From contig JAUWEC010000009.1 in NCBI GenBank assembly GCA_030608465.1, forward strand, positions 1-32,588: a stretch of 32,588 nucleotides of DNA. The letters are read 5' to 3'. The translations under genes and the position numbers were made by a program. Each line of letters begins with the position of its first letter. The first letter of the stretch is position 1. This document shows positions 9,841-18,438 of the stretch, piece by piece. This stretch comes from Chloroflexota bacterium. GTDB lineage: Bacteria; Chloroflexota; Anaerolineae; Anaerolineales; UBA11858. Under the pieces are notes generated by a model. The model did not search any database, was not told the origin of the DNA, and worked only from the letters and a program-made list of their open reading frames with translations.

Positions 9841-10647
9841 ATGTCTAATCAGAGATTAGAGTTCGCAAAATACGCTGCAATAGAAACAGGAAAAATATTG
9901 CTGGACCATTTCCATAACGGGAATCGGCAAGGAGAATTAAAGACAGATAAAACCCTGGTTACAAAAGCGGACCGGGTTGCTGATCGCTTATTGCAGGACC
10001 TGATCGAGAAAGAATTTCCGGCTGATGGAATTCTCAGTGAGGAAGGCAGTACAGTTTTTCCTGAGAATGAACATGTCTGGGTGCTGGATCCTCTCGATGG
10101 TACTGTCAACTTCAGCCTGGGGCTGCATTATTGGGGGGTATCTGTCGCCCATCTGAAACATGGAGTTCCGCAGACTGCCGCGGTATATTTTCCCGTTGTT
10201 GAAGAACTGTATACAGCATCCAGTGGCGAGGGGGCAGAATTAAATGGAACACCAATCTTGGTGTCAAATCCTCCTGTTGATTCTCCCTACGCTGTGTTTG
10301 TTCATTGTTCCAGAATGCACAGCCTCTATCAGGTGACCCTTCCCTATAAAACACGTTCATTGGGTGCGGCAGCGTATCATTTATGTCTGATCACAAAAGG
10401 AACTGCCCTTCTGGCTTTTGAAAGCACACCTAAATTGTGGGATTTTGCAGCCAGCTGGTTGATAGTGAAAGAAGCCGGAGGGTTGATTCGGGCAAATGGA
10501 AGTACCCAGCCCTTCCCTGCCCAGAACGGATTTGATTATAATGATCATCAATATTCAATTATCGCTGCCGCCTCCGAAGCAGTAATGGATAAAGCGGCAG
10601 CCGGAATTATTAATAACAAATTATCAGTAGAGGAGAAAAGACTATGA
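9841..10647 (+). CDS. Inositol monophosphatase family phosphatase
   Basis: This 268-residue Mg-dependent, lithium-sensitive-type phosphatase shows the family motifs ILSEEGS (about residue 61), [12 protein letters not shown] (about 80, canonical DPxDGTxN) and [16 protein letters not shown] (about 200). Likely substrates are inositol phosphate or 3'-phosphoadenosine-type compounds. It lies 20 bases after the phosphoesterase and overlaps the following aldo/keto reductase by four bases (ATGA), so the operon is tight. A phosphatase beside a metallophosphoesterase and a CYTH-bearing protein suggests a shared phosphorylated-metabolite theme, but that is inference. Confidence 0.87.
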   Translation: MSNQRLEFAKYAAIETGKILLDHFHNGNRQGELKTDKTLVTKADRVADRLLQDLIEKEFPADGILSEEGSTVFPENEHVWVLDPLDGTVNFSLGLHYWGVSVAHLKHGVPQTAAVYFPVVEELYTASSGEGAELNGTPILVSNPPVDSPYAVFVHCSRMHSLYQVTLPYKTRSLGAAAYHLCLITKGTALLAFESTPKLWDFAASWLIVKEAGGLIRANGSTQPFPAQNGFDYNDHQYSIIAAASEAVMDKAAAGIINNKLSVEEKRL

Positions 10648-11636
10648 AGTACAGATATTTGGGAAAATCAGGATTACAAGTGTCGGCATTATCATTTGGA
10701 TCCTGGGTTACATTTGGAAGCCAGGTAGATGTTGACAAAGCTGTTGAACTGATGACGATTGCCTACGATGCCGGGGTGAACTTTTTTGACAACGCAGAAG
10801 TGTACAGTAATGGACTTGCGGAAACAATTATGGGAGAGGTTATAAAGAAGACCGGTTGGAAACAAAAGGACCTTGTGCTCTCAACTAAAATATTCTGGGG
10901 TGGTGAAGGTCCTAATGAAAGTGGACTGTCCAGAAAACATATTATTGAAGGGTTAGATGGGTCCCTGGCAAGGATGGGTGTCGAATATGTGGATTTGATA
11001 TTCGCCCATAGGCCTGACATCCACACTCCGATTGAGGAAACTGTCTGGGCAATGAATCACGTCATCAATCAAGGCAAGGCTTTCTACTGGGGTACCAGCG
11101 AGTGGTCTGCACAGCAAATAATGCAAGCGCATGCGTTTGCCAGGCAGGAACATCTTATTCCTCCCTTGATGGAACAGTCTCAATACAACATGTTTCACAG
11201 GGACCGCGTCGAAAAGGAGTATCACCGGTTATACAGCGAAATTGGGTTAGGAACAACTATCTGGAGCCCGTTGGCAAGCGGATTATTAACCGGAAAATAC
11301 AACCAGGGAATTCCTAAGGATTCCAGGGCAAACCTTGAAGGGTATGAATGGCTCAGGAAAAGCTTCACGGATGAGACGGCCAAGGAGCGGATAGAGAAAG
11401 TGATTAAGTTAGCCAGCGTCGCTGAAATAATTGGTTGCACTACGGCACAATTAGCCATCGCCTGGTGTCTGCTGAACCCGAATGTGAGCACAGTCATTAC
11501 CGGGGCATCAAAACCATCTCAGGTGAAGGACAATATGAAAGCGATTGAATTTGTAGATAGACTCACCACTGAAGTGGTGGAAACAATCGAAGAAATCCTG
11601 GACAATAAGCCGGAGTTGGCAACTGATCTCAGATAA
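10644..11636 (+). CDS. Aldo/keto reductase (Kv-beta/YghZ-like)
   Basis: This 330-residue NADPH-dependent oxidoreductase has a TIM-barrel fold. It begins [19 protein letters not shown], typical of the potassium-channel-beta-like branch. Catalytic residues are visible in [10 protein letters not shown] (Asp, Tyr), LSTKIFW (Lys) and IFAHRPD (His). Cofactor-binding elements include [13 protein letters not shown] and [14 protein letters not shown] near the C-terminus. AGGAG precedes the ATG, which overlaps the stop of the phosphatase gene. It is the last gene of the operon, and a hairpin follows about 60 bases later. The physiological carbonyl substrate is unknown. Confidence 0.9.
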   Translation: MKYRYLGKSGLQVSALSFGSWVTFGSQVDVDKAVELMTIAYDAGVNFFDNAEVYSNGLAETIMGEVIKKTGWKQKDLVLSTKIFWGGEGPNESGLSRKHIIEGLDGSLARMGVEYVDLIFAHRPDIHTPIEETVWAMNHVINQGKAFYWGTSEWSAQQIMQAHAFARQEHLIPPLMEQSQYNMFHRDRVEKEYHRLYSEIGLGTTIWSPLASGLLTGKYNQGIPKDSRANLEGYEWLRKSFTDETAKERIEKVIKLASVAEIIGCTTAQLAIAWCLLNPNVSTVITGASKPSQVKDNMKAIEFVDRLTTEVVETIEEILDNKPELATDLR

Positions 11637-11694
11637 TCAGATAAAAAGAATTAATCTCAGAGCATCAGCGGTAATCTGAATTCGCCCATGCTTA

Positions 11695-11724
11695 CAGCGG
11701 CTGAGTTTTGACTATCAGCCGCTG
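11695..11724. terminator. Hairpin between convergent genes
   Basis: CAGCGGCTGA and TCAGCCGCTG form a perfect 10-bp stem around a 10-base loop. The stem overlaps the purB stop codon. T-tracts are poor on either strand (ATTTCT on plus), so it is only a probable bidirectional terminator for the aldo/keto reductase and purB transcripts. Confidence 0.5.
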
Positions 11725-13106
11725 ATTTCTACCTTGATTTTTCTAGCGAGCTTTTTCGCTCTTTCCACTGCATCCCCCAGATAAGCTGATCCATCCATCA
11801 CTTTTCTAATTTCCGCTTGAGATAAATATTCCAGTAAAGTTGGATCGTTTGAAACCAACTCCAACAAAGGATTTACCCCCCCCTCCCGCACGTCAGTCCA
11901 TGCCTGCAGGGAATGGTTTCGCAGCACTTGATGCATTTGCTGGCGATCCGCGCCGGCTTTGCTGAGGGTCATTAACAGCTTTTCAGTAGCCGCGAACGGG
12001 CCGTAATCTTGTAAGTTTTGTTTAATCCCGTGTTCAAAGACCTGAAGACTGGAAAATATTTCCCTGCATTCACGAAGCATTTCATCAGCAATGAGGAAAG
12101 CTTCAGGAAGGATCATCCGCCGGTTTGCGCTGTCATCCAGGGTTCGTTCGAGCAAGGAATGAGCCGCATTATCCCAGGCGGTCCTGGGAAGCTGTGCCAG
12201 GTACCTACCCAGCGAGTTAATCTTTTCAGCTATTACCGGATTTTGTTTAAAAGGCATAGCTGAAGATCCAATCTGTTTCTCTCCAAATGGCTCTGCCAAT
12301 TCAGCAAAGACCGGAGATTGCAGGATCCGCAAATCAAATGCCATTTTGTATAGAACGGCACCCAAACCTGAAAGGTTGGACAGTACCTGATAATCTTGAA
12401 TGCGGGGATAAGTTTGAGTAACAACCTCAAAAAACTCGATACCAAGTTTTTTCGCTAATCTGTCCTGAAATACTGCCAGGTTTTCCTCACCAATCAAGGA
12501 TGCATAAGACGCGCTGGTCCCCACTGCTCCGCAAAATCCTTTTGATTTTATCCCGCTCTCAAGCGCAATTAATAAACGGTAATAAATCAATAAATCCTGA
12601 GCTGGCTGGGCTAAACGGTACCCCAATGTTGTCGGTTCTGCCGGCTGTAGATGAGTGAACCCGATCATGGGCAATTCTGCCCAGCGGTCAATTAAGGCAA
12701 CCATCACATCCAGCAGATCACGAAGTTCCTGAAGAATCAGACCCAGAGCATCTTTAAGCTGGAGTATGAGTGCATTATCCTTGATATCCATCGAGGTCGC
12801 GCCCAGATGAAGTACTCCGCCTGCCGTTGGGCATTGATCTGCGAACACCTGAAGTTCCGCCATCAGATCATGTTGAATTTGCTCTTCTATCTTTAAAGAT
12901 TGAGCCAGGTCAATTTCTCCCGCACTGGTCCGTATTTCATTTGCCTGATCTGTTGTGACCAACCGGTATTCAGTTTGAACTTCTGCCAGACTTGCCCAGA
13001 TCTCTCTCCACAGCAGTCTGGTATTGTATTCTCCCCAAATTTCCCTCATCTGTGGTGAACCGTACCGCCAAGAGAAAGGAGATTGATAGGTTTTTTGGTC
13101 TTTCAT
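11715..13106 (-). CDS. purB: Adenylosuccinate lyase
   Basis: This fumarase/aspartase-superfamily lyase releases fumarate from adenylosuccinate and from SAICAR in purine synthesis. The 463 residues contain the three conserved regions: LGATSMDIKDNA at about 102, FTHLQPAEPTTLG at about 147, and the signature loop GSSAMPFKQNPVIAEK at about 276 with the catalytic serine. The length suits PurB. Tyr/Lys variation in the signature leaves a small chance of a related cycloisomerase. AGGA precedes the ATG, and a TATAAT hexamer lies 58 bases upstream. It stands as a single gene, convergent with the aldo/keto reductase and divergent from the kinase operon. Confidence 0.85.
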   Translation of the reverse strand: MKDQKTYQSPFSWRYGSPQMREIWGEYNTRLLWREIWASLAEVQTEYRLVTTDQANEIRTSAGEIDLAQSLKIEEQIQHDLMAELQVFADQCPTAGGVLHLGATSMDIKDNALILQLKDALGLILQELRDLLDVMVALIDRWAELPMIGFTHLQPAEPTTLGYRLAQPAQDLLIYYRLLIALESGIKSKGFCGAVGTSASYASLIGEENLAVFQDRLAKKLGIEFFEVVTQTYPRIQDYQVLSNLSGLGAVLYKMAFDLRILQSPVFAELAEPFGEKQIGSSAMPFKQNPVIAEKINSLGRYLAQLPRTAWDNAAHSLLERTLDDSANRRMILPEAFLIADEMLRECREIFSSLQVFEHGIKQNLQDYGPFAATEKLLMTLSKAGADRQQMHQVLRNHSLQAWTDVREGGVNPLLELVSNDPTLLEYLSQAEIRKVMDGSAYLGDAVERAKKLARKIKVEISG

Positions 13107-13163
13107 AAATTATCCTGGTGAAAGCGAAACGCTCCTGCTGTTTGGTTAATGAATTACATCCCC

Positions 13164-13169
13164 ATTATA
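13164..13169 (-). promoter_or_regulatory. -10 hexamer for purB
   Basis: A perfect TATAAT reads on the minus strand 58 bases upstream of the purB ATG. No good -35 accompanies it at 16-18 bases, so this is a candidate only. Confidence 0.4.
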
Positions 13170-13312
13170 ATACTTCCGGCATGATTCAGCGCTGCGGGTG
13201 GAACAATAACAACCTTTAAAACCCTCTGCGGCGTTCCTGCGATGTTAGCGGAAAACCGGGCACTTGTGATAAAATCCATCAATTAGGGGATACGATGAAA
13301 GACTAAAGAGGA

Positions 13313-13318
13313 TATAAT
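13313..13318 (+). promoter_or_regulatory. -10 hexamer for the kinase/PP2C/VWA/FHA operon
   Basis: A perfect TATAAT lies 34 bases before the proposed CTG start. It leaves room for a short leader that includes the GGGAGG ribosome site. The -35 region is poor, which may mean activator dependence or an alternative sigma factor. Confidence 0.5.
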
Positions 13319-13351
13319 ATACAGAAGTAAATTTCATCAGGGAGGATTGGT

Positions 13352-15235
13352 CTGGAGACTAGAAAAATAACCCAGAACCTGGACCAGAGATCAAAATCTC
13401 TTGAGTACCTTCAACCTGGCACGAAATTAGAAGGCCGATATAAAATCCTGTCAACGGTAGGTCGGGGGGGAATGGGAGCGGTGTATCGGGCACAAGACCT
13501 CCGGTTTAAGGTTGAAAAAATTGTTGCCGTCAAAGAAATGATTAACCAGGCAACAGACCCTGATATCCAGGCAACGGTTATTGAAACATTTGAACGAGAA
13601 GCCAATATTTTGGCAACAGTCAGCCATCCCTCAATTCCCACAATCTATGACTATTTCACGCTTGGTGTCCGTTCCTACCTGGTAATGGAATTCGTTGAAG
13701 GTGACAATCTGGAAATTAAACTTCAGCAAAGACGGGCTCCCTTCCAGGAGGAGGAAGCAATCGGGTGGGCGATAGCTCTCTGCGATGTTCTGGACTATCT
13801 CCATACTCATGAACCTGAACCAATCATCTTCCGGGATATCAAACCGGCCAATGTCATGATCACCAGGCGAAATCAGGTCCGGTTGGTGGACTTTGGTATC
13901 GCAAAAACCTTCCAAACTGGTGCAAAAGGAACTATGATCGGCACCGAAGGGTATTCTCCTCCTGAACAGTACCGAGGTGAAGCTTCCCCGCAAGTTGATA
14001 TTTACGCCTTGGGTGCGACCCTGCATCACCTGCTTACCAATCAGGATCCACGGACTGAACCTCCTTTTACATTTGATGAACGTCCAATCCGAGCAACAAA
14101 CCCGAGCATCTCAGTTGCCCTGGAAACCATCATCAATACGGCTTTACAGTACAACCCGCCAGACCGGTTTGAAAATGCGGCAATTATGAGAAAAGCCTTG
14201 GTCGCACTTGCACAGAAAACCGGCATGTTCGAGAATGAAATCTCGATTGCCCAAGCGACCCAATATTTCCAGGATCAAACCCATTCACCCCTCTGGACAT
14301 TTACCTGCGAGGATGAAATCCGCGGAACTGCAAGTTATCAGGATGGTGTCCTATATATCGGTTCGTACGATCACAATCTCTATGCTCTTGAAGCAACAAA
14401 CGGAAAATTTATTTGGAAATATGCAGCGGATGGCGGCATCGTCAGCAAACCGGAAATTCATGATAATAAGGTATATTTCGGTTCAACCGACCAATATATT
14501 CACGCCATATCCTGCCGGAATGGGAAAAAAGTCTGGGTGCAATCGACCGATGGGGCAATTTACTCCTCGCCGACGATTGCAGAAGGACATCTCTTTATTG
14601 GTTCCGATGATGAATATCTGCATGTATTAAATATATTAGCCGGAAGAGAAGCCTGGCGGGTGAATCTCGGTTCACCGGTCAGATCCAGCCCAATCGTTAT
14701 CGCAGACATGGTATATATCGGCAGCGAAAACGGAGAAATTCAGTGTTACGATTTCAGCGGAAATATCAAGTGGAGAACCGCCGCTAAACGAGCTGTCACA
14801 GCGTCACCCCATTTTTATGACAATGTTATCTACATCACATCTCTAGATGCTGTCCTGTATGCAATCGATGCGAAATCCGGCTGGGTAATCTGGCGGTACC
14901 GGATGGAAAATGGCTCAATCAGCACACCCACAACGCATGAGAAACACGTTTATGTAGGCTCAACAGACAACACCTTTTACTGCATTAATATCAATTCCTC
15001 CAAAAAAGTATGGAGTTTTGATACAGATAATCAAATTAACAGCTCACCTTTTTTCTATAAAGATTCCATCTATTTTTGCAATATTGATGGTATGGTTTAC
15101 AGTCTGCACGCCGCAAGCGGCCGCTTGCGCTGGAAATACCAAGCTGAGGGACAAATCACCGGATCTCCGATCATTGTTGACGATGTCCTTTATATTGGCG
15201 CTGCAGATAAAAAAATATATGCTTTGCCAGCTTAA
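13352..15235 (+). CDS. Soluble Ser/Thr kinase with C-terminal PQQ-type beta-propeller
   Basis: This 627-residue protein has a Hanks kinase (about residues 25-290) followed directly by a propeller (about 305-627), with no membrane helix, so it should be cytoplasmic. The kinase shows VGRGGMGAVYRA (about 36), VAVKEM, FRDIKPANV (about 159, Phe replacing the usual His) and VDFGIAK (about 179). Seven repeats of the form SSP..x..VYIGS..x..LYALxxxxGxxxW follow, and the first and last half-repeats (SPLWTFTCEDEIR and GSPIIVDDVLYIGAADKKIYALP) could pair to close an eighth blade. The track start at 13472 falls inside the glycine loop and cannot be right. The frame is open back to 13331 with no ATG, GTG or TTG. 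CTG at 13352, six bases after GGGAGG, is the best start. It is the first gene of a six-gene signalling operon. Confidence 0.85.
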   Translation: METRKITQNLDQRSKSLEYLQPGTKLEGRYKILSTVGRGGMGAVYRAQDLRFKVEKIVAVKEMINQATDPDIQATVIETFEREANILATVSHPSIPTIYDYFTLGVRSYLVMEFVEGDNLEIKLQQRRAPFQEEEAIGWAIALCDVLDYLHTHEPEPIIFRDIKPANVMITRRNQVRLVDFGIAKTFQTGAKGTMIGTEGYSPPEQYRGEASPQVDIYALGATLHHLLTNQDPRTEPPFTFDERPIRATNPSISVALETIINTALQYNPPDRFENAAIMRKALVALAQKTGMFENEISIAQATQYFQDQTHSPLWTFTCEDEIRGTASYQDGVLYIGSYDHNLYALEATNGKFIWKYAADGGIVSKPEIHDNKVYFGSTDQYIHAISCRNGKKVWVQSTDGAIYSSPTIAEGHLFIGSDDEYLHVLNILAGREAWRVNLGSPVRSSPIVIADMVYIGSENGEIQCYDFSGNIKWRTAAKRAVTASPHFYDNVIYITSLDAVLYAIDAKSGWVIWRYRMENGSISTPTTHEKHVYVGSTDNTFYCININSSKKVWSFDTDNQINSSPFFYKDSIYFCNIDGMVYSLHAASGRLRWKYQAEGQITGSPIIVDDVLYIGAADKKIYALPA

Positions 15236-15276
15236 TGGTTTAACAGCCTCTACTCAACTACAGCCAACGAGAGAAA

Positions 15277-16200
15277 ATGATAAACAGACTACTTTCAACG
15301 CTCAAGAAACAATTCCAATCAAAAGCAACTGATCCGCACTCCCAGAGTCAGGATACGGAAGCTTCAGCTATAACAAAAGAGCTGGATAAAGTAACCACCC
15401 CGGTTGAAACGGAAACCGTTGGTTACAGTTCCCCTCTTATAAATGTAGGGTACGGGTTATCTTCAGGGAAACAAAGAACACACAATGAAGACGCGTTCTT
15501 TACCCTGACGACAATGTTTTCTTTTAATGAAAGCGAGATTCCATTTGGTTTGTATATCGTTGCTGATGGCATGGGGGGTCATAAAAACGGAGAAATTGCC
15601 AGTGAACTTGCCATCAGAACCATCGTCGGTTATATCCTGACCGAAATATATACCCCCATGATGAGCCTTAATCCTCAACCAAGCGAGTTGTCATACCGGG
15701 AAGTATTTCAATCCGGGATTGAAAAAGCGAACAATGAAATATTAAAGAACTCATACGGTGGGGGGACAACAGTTACAGCTATCTTGATTGTAGGTGAACA
15801 AATGACAATCGCTCACGTTGGCGACAGCCGGGTGTACTCGGTAGACGAGGAAGGAAACTTGGAAGCATTGACCCGTGATCATTCACTGGTGAAACGCCTT
15901 CAGGAATTAGGACAAATCACACCGGAGGAAGCCGCTGTTCACCCGCAGCGTAATGTTTTGTATCGTGCTCTCGGCCAGGGAGAACCATTTGAACCAGAGA
16001 TTATTTCCACCAGCCGACCAGATAAAGGATCTCTCCTTATCTGCTCAGATGGCTTGTGGAGTATATTAACCCAAGAAATTATCAGTGAAATCATTAAATC
16101 CTGCACCTCCCCCCAGCAAACCTGCGACAAATTAATCGACGCGGCAAATGATGCTGGCGGTCCGGATAACATCTCGGCTATTTTTGTTGAAATATCCTGA
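15277..16200 (+). CDS. PP2C-type Ser/Thr protein phosphatase
   Basis: This 307-residue Mg/Mn-dependent phosphatase would reverse phosphorylation by the kinase encoded 41 bases upstream. PP2C motifs appear in order: KQRTHNEDAFF (about residue 66), VADGMGGHKNGE (about 95), GGGTTVTAI, AHVGDSRVY (about 180), LTRDHSLV, LLICSDGLW (about 250) and AGGPDNISAIFVEI at the C-terminus. All metal-binding aspartates are present. The first 55 residues are polar and probably disordered, without a membrane segment. The next gene begins three bases after the stop, which implies coupled translation. Confidence 0.93.
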   Translation: MINRLLSTLKKQFQSKATDPHSQSQDTEASAITKELDKVTTPVETETVGYSSPLINVGYGLSSGKQRTHNEDAFFTLTTMFSFNESEIPFGLYIVADGMGGHKNGEIASELAIRTIVGYILTEIYTPMMSLNPQPSELSYREVFQSGIEKANNEILKNSYGGGTTVTAILIVGEQMTIAHVGDSRVYSVDEEGNLEALTRDHSLVKRLQELGQITPEEAAVHPQRNVLYRALGQGEPFEPEIISTSRPDKGSLLICSDGLWSILTQEIISEIIKSCTSPQQTCDKLIDAANDAGGPDNISAIFVEIS

Positions 16201-16203
16201 ACT

Positions 16204-17661
16204 ATGACCAATAAGACTGATTTTTACAACAGGTTGAATATCAATACTGGAGCTTCCGAGCAAGCGATTAAAAAGGCTTACCGGCTTGCGGTTAAAAAAT
16301 CTCATCCTGATGTAAATAAAAATGATGGGGCTACCCAGCTGTTCCTGGATATCCAGGAAGCGTATAAAATCCTATCAGATCCCAGCAAAAAAGGTGCGTA
16401 CGACGAGGGTCGAGAACCTCTCGGGACACAGAGTGCTGTCCATATCGCTACCGAATACAGCAAGGATGCATTAACCAAGCTGGATGAACCTCAAATCATT
16501 TACGCCCTGGTTGATATAGTCTCCACCCAGACAGAGAAAGACACCACGGATCTTCCCCTCAATATCTCGTTCGTTCTCGATAATTCCACTTCAATGGACG
16601 GGGCCAGGCTGGAAGTATTAAAAGGTGCCACGAAAGAAATTATTCAAGAGCTGAACGATGATGATATTATCTCGGTTATCAGCTTTAATGATCGCGCGAA
16701 AGTGCTGCTCTCCAGCCAATCGCAGCCCCCGATGGCTCATGTTGAATCAAACATCAACAGCCTGTTCGCAGAAGGCGGCACAGAAATTTACCAGGGTTTA
16801 GAAGCAGCTTTTGAAGAAATCAAAAAAAATTCCGCCTTTAATTATGTAAACCACATCATTCTAATCACTGATGGACACACCTATGGTGATGAGGAAAACT
16901 GCATCACTCTCGCAAGATCAGCTGCCAAATTAGATATTGGAATCAGCGGATTGGGTATTGGAATTGAATGGAATGATGAATTTATTGATGAACTCTGTGC
17001 AAACACGGGTGGGCAGTGTATGTTTATCCAGGAACTGGATCAGGTGAAAAATTTCCTGAAACAAAGTATAACCTCCTTGCAGGAAGCTTATTCAAGGCAT
17101 ATCTTGTTGGAGATAATTCCTGCTCCCGGAGTTAAGATGCTTTCCGCATTCAGGATTTTACCGGAAGCCCTACCTTTGCCCACTCAGGAAGAGTTTTCGC
17201 TGGGAATCCTGAAGAAGGACAAACCCCACAGGATTTTGTTCGAATTCCTGGTGAATCCTATTCCTGAAGAAATTGATCAGGTGGTCATTGCTTCGGGAGC
17301 GTTCTTCCTGAAACGCAAATCCCGTGACTTCACCATCCCCTTCACACTGAATCGCCCAATAATTGCAGAATCCGAAGAATTTCCACCCCCGCCAGAAGAA
17401 ATCTTCAGAGCAATTTCTCATCTGACATTCTACCGTCTACAGGAAAAAGCCCAGAAAGATGTTGCTAGCGGTAACCCAGGAACAGCGTTCCAGCGGCTGA
17501 TCAACTTGTCTTCGCATTTAATGGCAAAGGGTGAGGAATCCCTGGCGAAAATCGCGATGAATGAAGCGGATTATATTAAATCACACAACAATTTCAGTCC
17601 TACCGGAAAAAAGCAGCTAAAGTATGGAACCATTCGGCTGATGCTTCCTGAAAAAACATGA
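16204..17661 (+). CDS. J-domain/VWA-domain fusion protein
   Basis: This 485-residue protein joins an N-terminal DnaJ-type J domain (residues about 5-72, with KKAYRLAVKKSHPDVN carrying the HPD motif needed to stimulate Hsp70) to a von Willebrand A domain (about 115-290). The VWA domain has an intact metal site: FVLDNSTSMDG (DxSxS), the Thr in EGGTEIYQG, and ILITDGHTYGDEE. A beta-rich and then helical C-terminal part (about 295-485) resembles the tail of bacterial VWA/chloride-channel-like proteins, ending GKKQLKYGTIRLMLP. No membrane helix is seen. Between the PP2C and FHA genes it probably acts as a scaffold linking the kinase/phosphatase pair to client proteins or Hsp70. That role is inference. 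Confidence 0.88.
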   Translation: MTNKTDFYNRLNINTGASEQAIKKAYRLAVKKSHPDVNKNDGATQLFLDIQEAYKILSDPSKKGAYDEGREPLGTQSAVHIATEYSKDALTKLDEPQIIYALVDIVSTQTEKDTTDLPLNISFVLDNSTSMDGARLEVLKGATKEIIQELNDDDIISVISFNDRAKVLLSSQSQPPMAHVESNINSLFAEGGTEIYQGLEAAFEEIKKNSAFNYVNHIILITDGHTYGDEENCITLARSAAKLDIGISGLGIGIEWNDEFIDELCANTGGQCMFIQELDQVKNFLKQSITSLQEAYSRHILLEIIPAPGVKMLSAFRILPEALPLPTQEEFSLGILKKDKPHRILFEFLVNPIPEEIDQVVIASGAFFLKRKSRDFTIPFTLNRPIIAESEEFPPPPEEIFRAISHLTFYRLQEKAQKDVASGNPGTAFQRLINLSSHLMAKGEESLAKIAMNEADYIKSHNNFSPTGKKQLKYGTIRLMLPEKT

Positions 17662-18179
17662 TTACCTGTAGAGTGTGCAATAACCAGGAATATCACGGCG
17701 TTTTCTTTTGCGGTGAGTGTGGATCTCAGCTGGTATTAGCCGATGATAAAAACGTGAACACATTCATCTATCCCTCTCAGGCAAGAGGATTAGAACTTGA
17801 TATTTCCAACACCATTCCCAAGAAATTGCTGGAAAATAAAACATTCATCCTTTATTATTTGGAACAAAAGGAAGTGATCAATATTCCTGATCAGAACGAA
17901 TTTACTATCGGGCGTATTGTAGATGGACAGGTTATTACTCCGGATGTGGATCTGAATCCATACAAAGCCTTCGACAAAGGTGTTTCCAGGCTCCATGCGA
18001 CAATCCGCATCAGTTCGGAGAAAAACAAAATTCACGTAATAGATCTAGGATCTGCCAATGGATCCAGTGTAAATGGATACGATATTCCAGCGAATTCAGA
18101 AGTACCTCTTAATCACGGTGACGTGCTAACATTGGGAAAATTCAGTATGAAGGTGATCCTGCCGAAGGAAATGAAATAA
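17658..18179 (+). CDS. Zinc-ribbon and FHA domain protein
   Basis: This 173-residue protein starts with a small zinc ribbon (CRVCNNQEYHGVFFCGECG, two CxxC pairs). A linker leads to an FHA domain at about 75-165 with FTIGR, GVSRLHATI and IDLGSANGSSVNG, the last two being the phosphothreonine-binding loops. FHA domains read phosphothreonine, so it is the expected reader for the kinase in the same operon. The start overlaps the J/VWA stop by four bases (ATGA), indicating translational coupling. The ribbon could mediate dimerisation or partner binding; no DNA-binding role can be shown. Confidence 0.9.
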   Translation: MITCRVCNNQEYHGVFFCGECGSQLVLADDKNVNTFIYPSQARGLELDISNTIPKKLLENKTFILYYLEQKEVINIPDQNEFTIGRIVDGQVITPDVDLNPYKAFDKGVSRLHATIRISSEKNKIHVIDLGSANGSSVNGYDIPANSEVPLNHGDVLTLGKFSMKVILPKEMK

Positions 18180-18190
18180 GGAAGGATATT

Positions 18191-18433
18191 ATGTCAATTT
18201 CAGTCATAGTCCACATTAGAAATGCAGAACCTATGCTTGCGGAAATTGAAGAGTTGCCCCAATCGAGCGACACGTTAATCAAACTCAGCAATCCGCGACA
18301 GCGAGATGGAAAGGATTTGATATTTCTTGAGCACAATGTGGTAAACGTCATTTGGCCCCTTGCAGAAATCAGCTTCATCGAAATCCTACCAGGAGAAACA
18401 GCAGAAGAAGTGATCAGCTTCATCAGGGAATAA
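18191..18433 (+). CDS. Conserved-looking 80-residue protein of unknown function
   Basis: I do not recognise this protein. It is 80 residues long, acidic, and predicted by eye to be mainly beta strand ([39 protein letters not shown]) with a short C-terminal helix ([10 protein letters not shown]). It has no signal or membrane segment and no cysteines. It sits 11 bases after the FHA gene and five bases before the response regulator, and has the ribosome site AAGGA. This placement and a clean frame argue that it is real and works in the same pathway, perhaps as a small adaptor. Confidence 0.7.
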   Translation: MSISVIVHIRNAEPMLAEIEELPQSSDTLIKLSNPRQRDGKDLIFLEHNVVNVIWPLAEISFIEILPGETAEEVISFIRE

Positions 18434-18438
18434 CGCTT

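Noticed and set aside
13472-15235. ATG at 13472 as start of the propeller kinase
   Set aside because: It falls inside the glycine loop (GGMGAVY), removing the start of the ATP-binding site. The upstream frame is open and encodes the missing LEGRYKILSTVGRG.
13930-15235. Propeller repeats as a surface adhesin or PQQ dehydrogenase
   Set aside because: There is no signal peptide and no dehydrogenase active site, and the domain is continuous with a kinase.
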